NCBI GenBank assembly: GCA_003255065.1
Contig: QAOA01002596.1
Location: 986,786 to 1,050,785, forward strand
Source of the DNA: Cercis canadensis
Taxonomy: Eukaryota > Streptophyta > Magnoliopsida > Fabales > Fabaceae
Length of the DNA: 64,000 nt
Direction of reading: 5' to 3'
Below the pieces are notes generated by a model. That model was not told the origin of the DNA. It did not search any database and was given only the letters and a program-made list of their open reading frames with translations. Position numbers and translations under genes: made by a program. Below are positions 12,805 to 27,196 of this stretch, piece by piece; the stretch's first letter is position 1; each line of letters starts with the position of its first letter.

Positions 12805-13364
12805 AATTTTTTCCACTTAATTAAAAATTACCCAAATGAATATTGTCTAATTGTTCTCCATTACCAAACACAAGTGCTCCTTCAAGTTTTAATACATTGG
12901 TTGTCTTTCAACTGTAAAATGACAATGTTGCTCATGCCCTATATATAGCATATGAAAGAGAAAGAGACAGATGTTTCTTTCGAGTATTGAATACACTTTT
13001 AGTTGTATAAGCGTATAGGTAACTGTATAAATATACTAGTTTGTGTTCTTATCTAAATTTTTTTCTTTTAAACTCAAATGCACCNGTTTTTTCCACTTAA
13101 TTAAAAATTACCCAAATGAATATTGTCTGATTGTTCTCCATTACCAAACACAAGTGCTCCTTCAAGTTTTAATACATTGGTTGTCTTTCAACTGTAAAAT
13201 GACAATGTTGCTCATGCCCTATATATAGCATATGAAAGAGAAAGAGACAGATGTTTCTTTCGAGTATTGAATACACTTTTAATTGTATAAGCGTATAGGT
13301 AACTGTATAAATATACTAGTTTGTGTTCTTATCTAAATTTTTTTCTTTTAAACTCAAATGCACC
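12805..13364. repeat. 280-bp direct duplication flanking an N; probable assembly join
   Basis: The stretch at about 12805-13084 is repeated at about 13087-13364 with only two base differences, with a single N at 13085. Two near-identical contig ends, perhaps two haplotypes of a heterozygous plant, placed end to end would produce this. A true recent tandem duplication is the alternative. Confidence 0.85.
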
Positions 13365-13919
13365 ATATATCTCTAATTATGTAAATTTGTGCCAAAAAAA
13401 GTTGTGCAACTAAAATGTACTCTTCTATTTCTTTATATCAACAAGCAGCTCTAGGTAGTGCATGATAGGGAAGTTCCAATGCATGGAGGATCAATCTTGT
13501 AAAGCATGTGCATGCATGCCCTAATGTTAGCAATGAAAAGTTTGTATTATCACACGGATGTGTGAAGTGAGAATGATGGCATTATTAAAAAAGTAGTTAG
13601 ACGGCTTAATTACGTACTCTAAACGGATCATAAAGCCTATGTTTCTGCTAATAGTGTGAAAATTAAGTTGAAGTGGTGCTTTTGTGGTTCGCTTTTTTGT
13701 GTGTAAGTCGCTGAAAATTTAGGACATTGTTTCCTACACATAAGGGCAAGTGAAGGACGAATGATCCATTATCTATTTGACATTCTCCAGGGTTATTTTG
13801 GTCTATTTACCGTGAGGAGGGCTCCAATAATGAAAATATATGGTGCCTTCTGCCCTATATTTTTAAATTTTAAGCGTGTAGACTAATTAAATTGGAGGTT
13901 AATTAAGAAGAGCAATCAA

Positions 13920-13984
13920 AGTCAAACCTTAGATGCGTCCTTCTGTGTCTAAGAATACACGTCTTTGAGACGAGGGAATTGACT
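13920..13984. promoter_or_regulatory. Two inverted W-boxes upstream of the WRKY gene
   Basis: AGTCAA at 13920-13925 (TTGACT on the minus strand) and TTGACT at 13979-13984 lie 80-145 bases upstream of the WRKY start. TTGAC[C/T] is the WRKY binding core, and WRKY genes often carry it in their own promoters. Auto- or cross-regulation is an inference; a six-base motif can occur by chance. Confidence 0.45.
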
Positions 13985-14062
13985 TCGGTGCCTCAAAAGT
14001 AGCATTTATAGCAAAGAGAGAGAGGACAAAGGGAGAGATTCTCCGATGCACAACCTTGTTCA

Positions 14063-16160
<2,098 letters not shown>

Positions 16161-16616
16161 TTTCACCTTGAAGGAAGATGAAAAAAAAAGTTGTTTGGAG
16201 AAAAAGTGAAGGTTAATTATACTACATGTAGAGTAAATTCTCAAGTGTTTCATACATGTTCAATAAAATTAACATGAGGGATTCTTCTGTTTGATTTGAA
16301 CTATGTTCTTTCTTTCTCTCTTTTTTTTTTGGTATATTTTTACTTGAATCAATGGCATGTACAATTCAAGGACTTGTTAACATAGTTAATGGAGGCTCAA
16401 TTACTAAAGTATTACGAGCTTTTTTTAACTGTGTTTTGTTGTAGTCTTGTAATTTACTCATATAGAATCACAGTTGATAATTAAGAAAATATGGTGCTCA
16501 TGAAACAGTTGTTTTGTTTGTGGGAACTCGTTATTTTATGGAAATTGAGTTGGTTATGTGCTTCATTTAGTTGCATTACAACGTATAGCATGTAAGTGTA
16601 CATTATTTATTATTAT

Positions 16617-16697
16617 TTTTTTGTTAATACCATGAGTATCCCTTGACCACAGCCAAAGGACATACACCCAAAGTTCAATTTATTACCAGTTGAACTA
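16617..16697 (-). mobile_element. SINE relative of the 9570 element, internally shortened
   Basis: Both ends match the longer SINE at 9570-9758 (TTGTTAATACCATGAGTATC on one side; ACACCCAAAGTTCAATTT and ACCAGTTGAAC on the other), but about 100 central bases are absent. Similar TATTTATT-containing sequences flank it, suggesting an eroded target duplication. Confidence 0.5.
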
Positions 16698-17428
16698 AAT
16701 ATTTATTGATAGTGTACATTGTACATTAGATTAATCTTATATCTTTTATGTGCTTTTATCATCTTGTTTATGTATCTTTAATTTGATCATCACGTTATTA
16801 TTTGTTTGACTACATTTCACTCATTTTTTATATAACAAGTCCATCTAGCAATTAGGTCTACACTAAATTATCATGGAGAGAAAAAGGGCGTGGAGAGGTG
16901 GATAAACAAGGGAAGGTTATCTCTTTATTTGAAATGAGTGAGAATCAAAGATATAATGATTTTGGGAGAGATGAAAAAAATTAGTAAATTGTCTAATAAA
17001 TTAAGAAGAATGTGGGATGAATTAATAAAAATTGAAATATTTAAATTTCTTTTAGAATATAATATCTCCTGCAAAATACCCAAACATTTTATTAGATTAC
17101 ACTGACTTAATGGCTTCAAAATGTTTAATTAATTTCACTGAAATTAATCTCTTTAAAAATAGAGAAAAATGAAGAGAAAATTGTGACCTTTTATAGAATT
17201 GTAAATGACACAAGTATAATCTCATAAAAATCGTTATAGGCAAATACATAACTTTATAATTTTCTTTTCATTTTCATTCTCCATATATATTTTCATTTGT
17301 CTCAATTTTTCTCTCCTCTCATTTATGCCCAAAACAAAGACAAAAATATATGTAAAGTAAAGAAAGTATAACATATATAATAGTGTATGCCCAATTTATT
17401 ATATGATCAAATTATTTATGCTATTAAA

Positions 17429-17513
17429 CCAACAAGCTTGTAGGTGAGTGGTATTAAAATCGCTTTCAAAATTTGTAGGTTCCGTGTTAAAATCCAATGT
17501 CATAACCAAAAAA
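17429..17513 (+). mobile_element. tRNA-like SINE, short family
   Basis: An 85-bp copy with box A-like TAGGTGAGTGGTA, box B-like GTGTTAAAATCC, then GTCATAAC and an A-rich end. It is flanked by a 13-bp imperfect direct repeat (TTATGCTAYTRAA, two mismatches) at 17416-17428 and 17514-17526. It aligns with the copy at 11018. Confidence 0.65.
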
Positions 17514-17953
17514 TTATGCTACTGAAAGTGAAATTTTTTTTTTCAAAAAAAATTTTCCTCTAAAAGTGCAGAGATTTAAGTTCTCATAATACCACAAAAA
17601 GTAAAAAGTAATATTTTTTAGATTGTGCTATTTTTTTTTTTTAACTTAATCAAATTTTTTTAGATTGTAGTCATATACATCCATCCATCCGAAAATATTT
17701 TACACATGTTCTACACAACAATATACGTACTACAACCAAATAAAGAAAATTGAATTTACATTATGTGTTAACCTATTATCATAAAATATAGTACTGATAC
17801 ATCTGTACCATCTTTTTATACCTAATATTTGAGTTCGAGTTCAACTAATTTTTTTTTTTATTTTATTTAAGGAGTTTAAACTCCTTTTATTTGTCAGGTT
17901 TTCATTAGGATATAACTCTCTCTCTCCCTCCCTGTTTTGGGTATTTGTATTAT

Positions 17954-18182
17954 GAGTAAATTTATATTTACGTTTTTGAAAGATTTAAGATTTAACAAAA
18001 TAGCATTTGAAAGAACTGATATGCGTAATAAAATAGTCCTTGAAAGATTTAAAATTTAACAAATATTGAACTATTTTGTTAGGCAAATAAGTTCTTTCAA
18101 GAACTATTTTGTAGTTAGTATTTTTTTAGTGATTATTTTATTAAATTTTGAATCTTTTAAAAACGCAAATATAAATTTACTC
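17954..18182. mobile_element. Fold-back MITE with 4-bp target duplication
   Basis: A 229-bp element whose two halves are largely inverted copies. The ends read GAGTAAATTTATATTTACG and its complement with few mismatches, and inner segments (AAAATAG...TTGAAAGAAC) pair as well, so the strand could fold into a long hairpin. TTAT flanks it on both sides (17950-17953, 18183-18186). It is non-coding. Confidence 0.75.
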
Positions 18183-18919
18183 TTATGTATGACTCTCTCT
18201 CGTACATTCTTTTTTCTGTCAAGAACTGCACCCAAATCTGTTGATACAGTCTTGGCCCAAAAAGAAGCCCAAAGTTATTGGGCCTACACATCATCTAGTG
18301 GGCCTGCACTAACAAATATGGGCTAATCCGGGTATGTCGTTATCCATTTTACATACTTCAATACTTAGTACAATTGTGATACCGAAAGCCCAAGATTCTA
18401 TGACCCCAAAAAAGGACCCAACATGTGATTTTCTTAATCCTCTTTACGTGTTTTACCTTTTTTTTTAAAAAAAAAAANAAAAAAAAACAAAAAGTAACAC
18501 ACACACTCTAGAATGTGAGGAGAAAACTCTATCAAGAAAATATTTTTATGAAAATTGTAGATAAAATAAAAAGCAGGCCTAAAGTATCTTTCATTATTAT
18601 GTGATTGATATCTTCCAAAACAAAAATACAAGGAGAGTAAACACAAAGGACAAAAGTATGAAATTATAATATTGTTCAAAGCTTTCAAACGATGTCTATG
18701 TGAGTTCACATAAATAATTTTTTTTTTTAAATAAGTCTATGTTAGTTAAAGCTTCATTCTCGTTGCAACAAATAATATACAAATCCACAAGCTAATTGAA
18801 GACAAAGGATTGTGATACTTCCCAGTGTTGGTCAATCATATGGCATATCCTCATTCCTCTAATTTAACATAAATGAAGATTATTGGGTTAGAGACTCTAG
18901 AAATTTCATCTTAATATTT

Positions 18920-19018
18920 TTTGAGTAATTTGATTACGATTTTAAATTTGAACAAAAAATTTATAAATATTAAAAATGATTTCAGTACCACTTAATTATA
19001 AACTGTTTGGTTTTATAG
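18920..19018 (-). mobile_element. tRNA-like SINE, short family, old copy
   Basis: The minus strand reads GTTTATAATTAAGTGGTACT, with a degraded box B (GTTCAAATTT), then ATCGTAATC. It is flanked by a 12-bp direct repeat with one mismatch (ATCTTAATMTTT) at 18908-18919 and 19019-19030. More diverged than the copy at 11018. Confidence 0.62.
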
Positions 19019-19402
19019 ATCTTAATCTTTAAGAGTACATATTAAAAAGTAATAATATTATAATTTAATATAAGTCCACGCCCATTGTGAATACTTTAGA
19101 GATAATTGTTTTTGTTTGTCTTAATGTTATAACTAATTTGTTACTAAAAGACCAAGTTGACAAAACTTTCACAATAAGAAGTGGAGATGAATTGAGAGTG
19201 CAATGGATAACAAAAAGGAGAAATAAAAAGGTAAAATATAAGGAAGGGAGTGAATTTGAATGGATGGATAAATTTTTATTTTACTTATTAGAACTAAATA
19301 AAAAAGGTAAAAGGAAAAGTTGTGATATTACTCTTCCATCTCATTTTCATACGAATTTAGGATACTAGGACCCGGATCCGTCTTAGTGTCTGCTCTTCCC
19401 GT

Positions 19403-19408
19403 CACGTG
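19403..19408. promoter_or_regulatory. G-box / ABRE-type element upstream of MAPKKK
   Basis: CACGTGGC starts at 19403, 170 bases before the MAPKKK start. CACGTG is the plant G-box, bound by bZIP and bHLH factors, and CACGTGGC fits the ABA-response consensus. Stress or ABA control is an inference. Confidence 0.5.
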
Positions 19409-19577
19409 GCGCGATCACCGTTCTCCTGTCATCCCTCTTGCATAAGTCCAAACATTGACAACACTGTTCATTTATTTTGTTTTCTATTGCAACTATCTTC
19501 CATGCCAGCCAGCCGTCTCTGATTCATTCTCTGAAATTTTTCCAACCACAGAGCCGCACTCGCAGAGGTAAACGACT

Positions 19578-22500
19578 ATGGAGGCCAAGAAGAAGCGTTT
19601 AAAGCCCAAGCTCGAGCGCCGAAACGCCATGAAGAACATCGATTACCAAGTGCCCAACACCACAGCATTTGACGACACCACCTCACCCGGTTCCCGAACT
19701 AGCTCCTTCGACCTTTCTCCTTCTTTGGAGCACCGAACCAGCTTCCGGGTCCAAGGCTTTGAAGGTGAAATCGACATTATTTTCCGCAGTTTAGGACTTT
19801 CTGGTCCAGATGACTTTGAAATTCCAGCTGCAGATTGGGAAGCCCAAAAGGCGCGCTCTCCTGGCTCTTGGGTTAAAACTGAATCGATGGCTAAGCAGGT
19901 GGAAGATGAAATTTCAGCTGAATTTGAATCTGGGGTTGGGTTAAATAGCGATATTGAGCTGAAAAATGACTGCTTTCAAGCTAATGAGGAAGGGTTAGAT
20001 GTGAAGCTTAATGTTTGTTCAGATTCAAGAGCTTTGGGGTGCGATAAGGATGGTGGTGGCGGAATTAAGGGTCCTAGGCCTCCCGTTCTTGCACCGCCGC
20101 CAGTGATTTTGCGCCCGCTTGTTGATAATCTGAGCTCTACTTGGGATTTAATGAGGTCTTTCGCTCCCCAAGATGATGGTGTTGTGGATTCACCGATTGG
20201 CAATGGGGTTATTAGCTCTTCGGGTGAAGAAGAATATCGGGGCATAGAAGAGAATGAAGAAGAGTTATCTGAAGTGGGACATAGGGAAAGCAATCTTCTT
20301 TCAAGTTCTAGTTCATTTACATCCCGTGATGATGATAGTGATGTTGGTGGTAGTGGTAAGGCTTCTTGTATGGGTGATGAGTCCATTTATAATGTCTCAC
20401 CAAATGGATCATTTAGATGCACTTTCTCGTGGCAGAAGGGTGAGATTTTAGGGAAGGGGTCATTTGGAACGGTTTATGAAGGGTTCACAGAGTGAGTAGT
20501 CCTTTTGCCTTCCTTCTCTTTCAATCAACATTTTTGTTAGTTCTTCAATCACATAAGACAGAAGCACACACGCACACCTCGCCAATAGAACCACTTATTC
20601 CTTAATTAAGCAAGATTTAAGGGAAGTGCTGAGGAAAAGAAGGTCAGTTCCTCTGATCACTGTTTGTGGGGATGCATATGCTTATAAGAATTGTTTGTTC
20701 TTTAGGCTTAAACAACAATACTTTTTAATCTGATTATAGTAATGTTGCTAACGTCAAGTGGCGGTCTATAGTTTGAAATCTGAAATATAAGGCAATAAGG
20801 AATTCGGAGAATTGTTGCGTTTTAGAGTTCTTGTGTAAGCACTTATAAAGTTAGTAGATGCGATTCGTGAAAGCTTGCTTCTGTGGTTTAGCCGAGTTAA
20901 AGCCTAATCACTTATAGTCAGTTGCTTATCTTTTAAAAATAGTGTTTTAAACCCTGATAAAACAGAAGAGCCCTAACATTTTTGGTATCAAGTTTGTTGC
21001 AAAGAGATCCATTTTCTTGGTTTTTACTTTGCCTTATATGTAGATAAGACATGCATTTTGTTTTACTGCAGTAATGGATTATTTTTTGCGGTAAAGGAGG
21101 TGTCTTTGCTGGATCAAGGAAGCCAGGGCAAACAGAGCATTTTCCAACTTCAGCAGGTGGGATGGTTTATCTTCTCATCAAAGCTTATGTCATATTATTT
21201 ACTTATTTATTCCATCTTATGTGGCCATACTTGATGATATGAACTTTTTTGTGGCTTGCTCTTCATTTCAGGAAATATCTCTTTTGAGTCAGTTTCAACA
21301 TGAGAACATAGTTCGATATATTGGCACAGACAAGGTATGCTGTTCTGTAATTGGCAATTCTCTTTTATTCCTTAAAATTTTATATTCCGAAATAATATTT
21401 GCACGTTTTTTGACGAGGCAATTAAAGTAAACTTTTGTATTTCTTCAAGCATCTACTTAGTTGATATTCGCTTTGTTCATTGAGCATCTTTATAATATTT
21501 GCACCTTCTTCTTCTTCTTCTTCTTTTTTCCCTGTTCTTTGTGCTTTATAGAAAGTATGAGATACATCCTTCATGGCTTTTCAAAGCAGCCTAACCTTTA
21601 TGCCTTGAACTCCTGCTTTTAAATGTTTAATTGAAGTAAGTGAATGTTCATTGGAACATATCTACGAAAATGATGACTGACTGTCTATTTGATGCCCAGT
21701 TGCCTTCTTTTTCCTTTTTCATGGATGGATGGTTTATTAGTATACGTCTCATTGTTTAGCTGTCTGCTCCATGAATTATTTCATGTCTGGTTCTGTCATT
21801 AGCAATTGTATTTTAAGTGTTTTCCTCCTTCCTTTTTGTTTGTTACATATGAGTTATCATTCTCAGGATGAAAGTACACTTTATATCTTCCTTGAACTTG
21901 TGACAAAAGGGTCATTGCAAAGACTCTATCAAAAATATCGGTTGAGGGATTCTCAAGTTTCTGCATACACCAGGCAGATTTTAAGTGGCTTGAAGTATCT
22001 TCATGATCGTAATGTGGTTCACAGGTAACACTAGTGAATTATTATGTTGATGCAATGCAGTGGCTATAATATCAGCAATCTTATCTAAGGCTAGGAAGTA
22101 AAGCCTTTGTGGTTGTGATATTACATTGTTATGTGATAAACATTCAAGCTTGCTTGCAATGCAATGGCTATATGGAATATAAATATCCCATCTGGGAAGA
22201 TGAGTCTGTTTTAACAAATTTTAGTTGGACAGTGAAAAACGCTTGCCTTATAATGATTGTAAAAGATACTGGGAATTTCGGTTTGTGATTTCTTCTAATT
22301 TCATTTGGGGATTCTATTTTGAGTTAATACCCACATACTGGGATTTTGGTAAAGACAAAAGAAATTTGGATGCAGTGTCAGAAAATTTGGAAATTGACAG
22401 CTGAGATATCTTGATTTTATATTAATTTACTACGTTCATATTTTTTAAAAAATAATCCAAATTTTCAATTTCAAGGGACATCAAGTGTGCTAATATACTG

Positions 22501-23776
22501 GTTGATGCAAGTGGATCCGTAAAGCTTGCAGATTTTGGACTGGCAAAGGTACCCTTCTTCAGCAAAACTAAACTTCCCCTTGTCTTATTATTTCACTTTA
22601 CAAATGCTAGCTGCTTGAAATTATATTATGGGTTGTTTTCTTCACAGGCAACCAAATTGAATGATGTTAAATCAAGCAAAGGCACCCCATACTGGATGGC
22701 TCCTGAGGTTTGTCTCCACTCTTATATCATTTGTTTGATGTAATTCCTTCAAATGGATGAAGTAGAATGAGACCAAGTAGCTGTCTAGTTCAATTGTTTA
22801 ATCTGTAATATATTCTCCAAATATTCTGACTTCTTGTAGGAACATCAGGTTTAAATTTCAGTTAATGATTCTACTGAAGTATATGCTTCCATTGATTTCT
22901 TATATCAGAGTGCAGATTCACAATCTTGATCATAGAGTATTTCCACTTGTATATAATTTACTAGAGATTTCACAATACACTTTAAAGTGTATTTCCATTC
23001 AACATGAGATTTCTTATATTTGAATGGCTTACATTTCAATCATCTGTTAGGGCAGCTCTTAATTAGTGCCTTATGCTAGATTATCTATACCCTTTTTTTT
23101 TTTTTTTAAATCTTTGAATCNTTTTTTTTTTTTTTCCAAATCTTTGAATCATGCTTGTGTTACAAGAGATATGTGGCTTAATCATAGAATTGTTTGATCT
23201 TAGGTTGTTAATTTAAAGAACCGCGGTTATGGGCTTGCAGCTGATATTTGGAGCTTAGGATGTACAGTTTTAGAGATGTTGACACGGCAACCTCCTTACT
23301 CTCATTTGGAAGGAGTATGTCTAACATTTCTTACTATAATCCTTTCTTTTATCTTTAAGCTTGGTATTTTCCACATTTTCCTTGATTCAGTTGTTGCAGG
23401 AGCTGGATTTTCCTGTCACGTACTCTTTTCTGCTCCTGTAAATTGTCTTATAAATTTTAAATCATGAATTTAGTTTAGTTGGTTACTATGACCATGAAAC
23501 TAGACAGATTGGGAAGTCTTCCAAACTGGATAACTAGTGATATACATGTTTTGGTTATGACAGATGCAAGCATTATATCGGATTGGTGGGGGTGAACCTC
23601 CAGAGGTTCCTGACTCTTTATCAAAAGATGCCCGAGATTTCATTCTTAAATGTTTACAAGTTAACCCAAATGGACGGCCATCTGCAGCTCAGTTGTTGGA
23701 TCATCCATTTCTGAAAAGACCTCTCCTGTCTCCTTTCAGTCCTGCTTCTCCACATATTAGAAATGTGCGGTTTTGA
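19578..23776 (+). CDS. MEKK1-type MAP kinase kinase kinase
   Basis: Eight exons: 19578-20491, 21072-21156, 21272-21334, 21867-22024, 22476-22548, 22648-22707, 23204-23314 and 23564-23776; 558 residues. The N-terminal 280 residues are basic at the start ([20 protein letters not shown]) and then acidic and Ser-rich, as in plant MEKK regulatory regions. The C-terminal kinase domain is complete: Gly loop GKGSFG from about 292, ATP lysine K313 in AVKEV, catalytic HRDIKCAN with D408, DFGLA with D426, then GTPYWMAPE and ADIWSLGC. The short tail after [11 protein letters not shown] is typical of MEKK1. MEKK1 phosphorylates MKK1/2 or MKK4/5 in immune, wound and oxidative signalling; which cascade this copy feeds cannot be read from sequence. 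The ATG at 19578 is followed by a block typical of the family. An N at 23121 lies in intron 6 and does not touch coding sequence. Confidence 0.93.
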
Positions 23777-25363
23777 GAGCTCTCAATCGGCATTTTGGCA
23801 TTCACTATTTTCTACAGTTTATCCAAGCAGGGTGATACACATTGGATTTAGACTGGTGGAAATATGCAGGAAAAGGTTAGTAGGTATGCAGATATCTACT
23901 GAAATTGGGCCTTAAAACCTTCAGCTGGGTTGATATGATTATTAAACTCACCATGTTGGTCCCTGGTGAAGGAAGGTTCAAAGAAAAGGAGAGAGATTGT
24001 ATTTTCAAGGGTTCCACAAAGATAAATTTCTCCTTTCTGCATCTGCCAAGTGAAAAGAAGGCACTGCCTCTTGACTCCACAATATGGGACTTCTAATGAT
24101 TGGGGACTCGAAATGAGACACAAATTACAGAGGAGATAGGCCTCTTCATTTTCAACCGAGTGCTCCTTAGGACAGCATGCGTCAGACAAGAGAATGCTAT
24201 GGCCATATTTTGGTGCAGAATATGTTGGTTCTTGTAACACTGCTTTTACTGTAGCCTCTGAAGAAGTTCTATTTTTGAAGCAATGGTTATTGCATCATCT
24301 CGGATTTTATACTCTGGCAGGGTCAGTAAGGATTCTGGTGCTCATGTTCACGTGACTAGTTCATGTAATTGCTTTTGCATGGATTTTCTACGCTCTCAAC
24401 TGTGGCCAGGCTTGCTGCTGGGGCTGGTACTTAACAGTTACACCATAGTCACATGGCACCACGGTTGGCCAACAAAGATGCAATCTTAATTGTATATAAG
24501 CTTTTTGACAATCTCTAATATGATTATTTTATTTTATTTAGTACGTAATTATTATATTTAGATATAAATATAATAGTCATATATATAAATAAAATAATCA
24601 TATAGTATAAAAGATATTTTAGTTATAAGATGTCCAAAATTTTCCTTTTTTCCTAAGTTCTAGAATTTGAAAATATTTATTNATTATTAATTTTTTTTTT
24701 AAATTAGATCTCAAAATTGAAGTTACTTTTTTAATACATTTTTAAATATTGTAGTCTTACAAGAATTATGTCAAAAACAAAAAGCCCTATAGATGAGATA
24801 AAGTTTTGATGGAAAATTTTATAAATGAAATTTGTCTAATATTCTTGTTTCTTGGAGAATTATAATCTAGTTAACATTAAATTGATGATTGTACCTTTGT
24901 TTTTTAGTTTGAAATATGTATTTAAGTTCTACTTTAAATTGATATGTCTGGGACTTGAATTTCTATTATTTTCTTTCAAAACTTAAGCATCACATTCTTT
25001 TTCAAATTTTTACATTTTTAATTTCATGAATTAAACAAGATAAATATAAAAAAGATTATTATCTCCAAAATATGTTATCACTTGAAAATACAAAAATATG
25101 GATTTAAGCATCATTTATCAAATTTAGTATTACAATTCTAAAACAGTAATTAAAAGTGAATAGAGGACAATATTATAATAATGTTTTTTGTAACAAAAAA
25201 AATTAATAAAATTAAACGGATTTAAGGGGGCAAACTGAAATAAATAAGTGGGCATACAAAATAATATGCACTAATTGAAAAGAGGAATATAAAATAGCAT
25301 TACGGGCAGTTGCCCACACTCAAATATATGGCACTGCACAATGCTTTATTTTAATTATTTTCT
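23777..25363. other. 3' UTR and convergent intergenic region
   Basis: This stretch lies between the convergent MAPKKK and NDC80 genes. About 700 bases after the MAPKKK stop have near-genic base composition and are likely 3' UTR. From about 24490 it is AT-rich with an N at 24682. The last 245 bases (from about 25120) reappear at 36006-36250. Confidence 0.55.
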
Positions 25364-27149
25364 TTAGTTACAATTTGCATAAAACACATTAGGAAATTGA
25401 GCCGGGAAAGAACCTTTGTATGCATCAGAGACAGCAACCGCAGTTTCTGAAAGATCGCTCTTCATCTCTGAAATTTTGGACTCCATGTATTCTTTGTATT
25501 TTGAGACTGAATCAACCAACATAAAAAGTTCACAAGCACACATTTGAATTTCTTCTTCACTCTGTTTAATTGCTTCCTGCAACTTCAATTGGGAGGCCTA
25601 CACAAAAACATGGCAGTCCATTAGATACAGTTTTTTCGCATAAACAAAGATAATTTTTAACTAAGAAAAGTTATCCGCAGTTCCACATTATTTCATAAGG
25701 CAGAAACATCAGCTTTGTCTTCATCCTATATTTATTTACTTTATAATTATTCAGCCGATAGTAAGGGAGGTCATGAGAGGACCAATTTGAGGTTGACTTG
25801 TCCCTATTACCAAGCTTGTTGATTCCCGGTTTGGCTTGATGACTCTTGTACCAGTTCGATCAACATATATATTTGATATATTGTTACTTTTACATGTGTT
25901 TGAGTATTAGACTGTTTCATTCTGAAGCCAGATAAATAAGAAAATATATGTAATGCAAGCTTGAGTAATTTACTAGTTTTCAGTAAAGTATAGCTCGAAA
26001 TCAATAATTCCAGGAGGCAGAAGATGCTCTGTTCGATATTAATTTTGTGAAAAAACTCCAGCTTATAGGAAATAGGCTGAATATTGTAGACTAAGGTTAC
26101 AGTGAATTCTGCTTACCTCTCTAAATAGATTGGAGAAATACAGAAAATAGATTAGAAAAGATAACTTAAGAGACCACTAGAATCAAATACCAGAGCACAT
26201 TATTTGAATGTATTGCAATCTGCCACAAAGGCAAACTAAAGTAAAAGTTTACCACTTCTGACAAGTATTCAGCATCTTAATGAAGATTTGGCCTTTCAAC
26301 TGATTGTTAAGGAAATAAATAGCAAACAAGGCATTACCTTTAGAACATCAGCTGCCTCTCTTTCCAAAATGTCCAGGTTGTCTGCTTCTTGCTGAACATC
26401 ATCCAACATTTTCTTAGCTTCAGCTGCACATCTATACATGTAGTCCTGTGTTTCTTTCTTCAATATTTTCAGTTGAGCTTCCATCTGATGGATAAATCAC
26501 CACACAGCACAAAAGAGTCAAACAATACTCTTCACAAGATAGTTTCCATTTCCGATACTCATCTAAAAGCCACAAAGGTTGTAAGAATTGTAACAAACTT
26601 CAGATAAAAGAAAGAAAGAAAATTAAAATAGAAGTGCACGTGAATTGGATTAATTATAAAGAATAGTTCTGTTTTCTATTCCGACATATTACTTTTTCTT
26701 GCAGATAATTATGTCCTCTACAACAGAATTCAACTAAAAAAATGTTGACCAATAGATACAAATATGTTATGGTATTTAAACCCATTATTTTGGAGTTGGG
26801 TCATACTCCTGCTGTTGAGTAGGCAGCAGATGTGAATTCATGCATATCACAACCACCAAAACAGGTTTTGAAACCCTTTACGTAACTGGTAGACTGAATC
26901 AACCAACATAAAGAGCTATAAAACATAATATGTTGGCCCGCACTTCAGTTGCAACCTAGACAACAAAGCCACCTGCATCATTGCACCAACGATGCCCCTG
27001 CACCACATTCCAAGTTCAATTTCTGCTGGCTGGTAACACCATCCAACTTAAATCTAGCCCTACTCAATGGTCTATTTGCATTTTGTTCTATATGTATTTT
27101 ATTTAATATTTTAGCTTTCCAATACACTGACATCTCTATCTGTCTCTCT

Positions 27150-27196
<47 letters not shown>

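Larger units (their letters stand above)
6913..14062. other. Long AT-rich intergenic region
   Basis: About 7 kb with no convincing gene. The first several hundred bases are probably the 3' UTR of the vasculin-like gene. The remainder holds three SINE-like insertions, an AT microsatellite near 11500-11524, an N at 8846, a 280-bp direct duplication around an N at 13085, and the WRKY promoter. Short ORFs here show no codon bias or family match. Confidence 0.6.
16161..19577. other. Intergenic region between WRKY and MAPKKK genes
   Basis: No gene is supported. The first 150-350 bases are the likely WRKY 3' UTR. The stretch holds three SINE-like insertions, a fold-back MITE, an N in a poly(A) run at 18478, and two TGGGCC/GGGCCT motifs near 18280-18305 without a matching gene start. 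The MAPKKK promoter occupies the last few hundred bases. Confidence 0.6.

Noticed and set aside
13043-13228. ORF across the N at 13085
   Set aside because: It spans a probable contig join and reads through low-complexity sequence.
24283-24489. 68-codon ORF downstream of the MAPKKK
   Set aside because: Likely 3' UTR or intergenic sequence; no conserved features.
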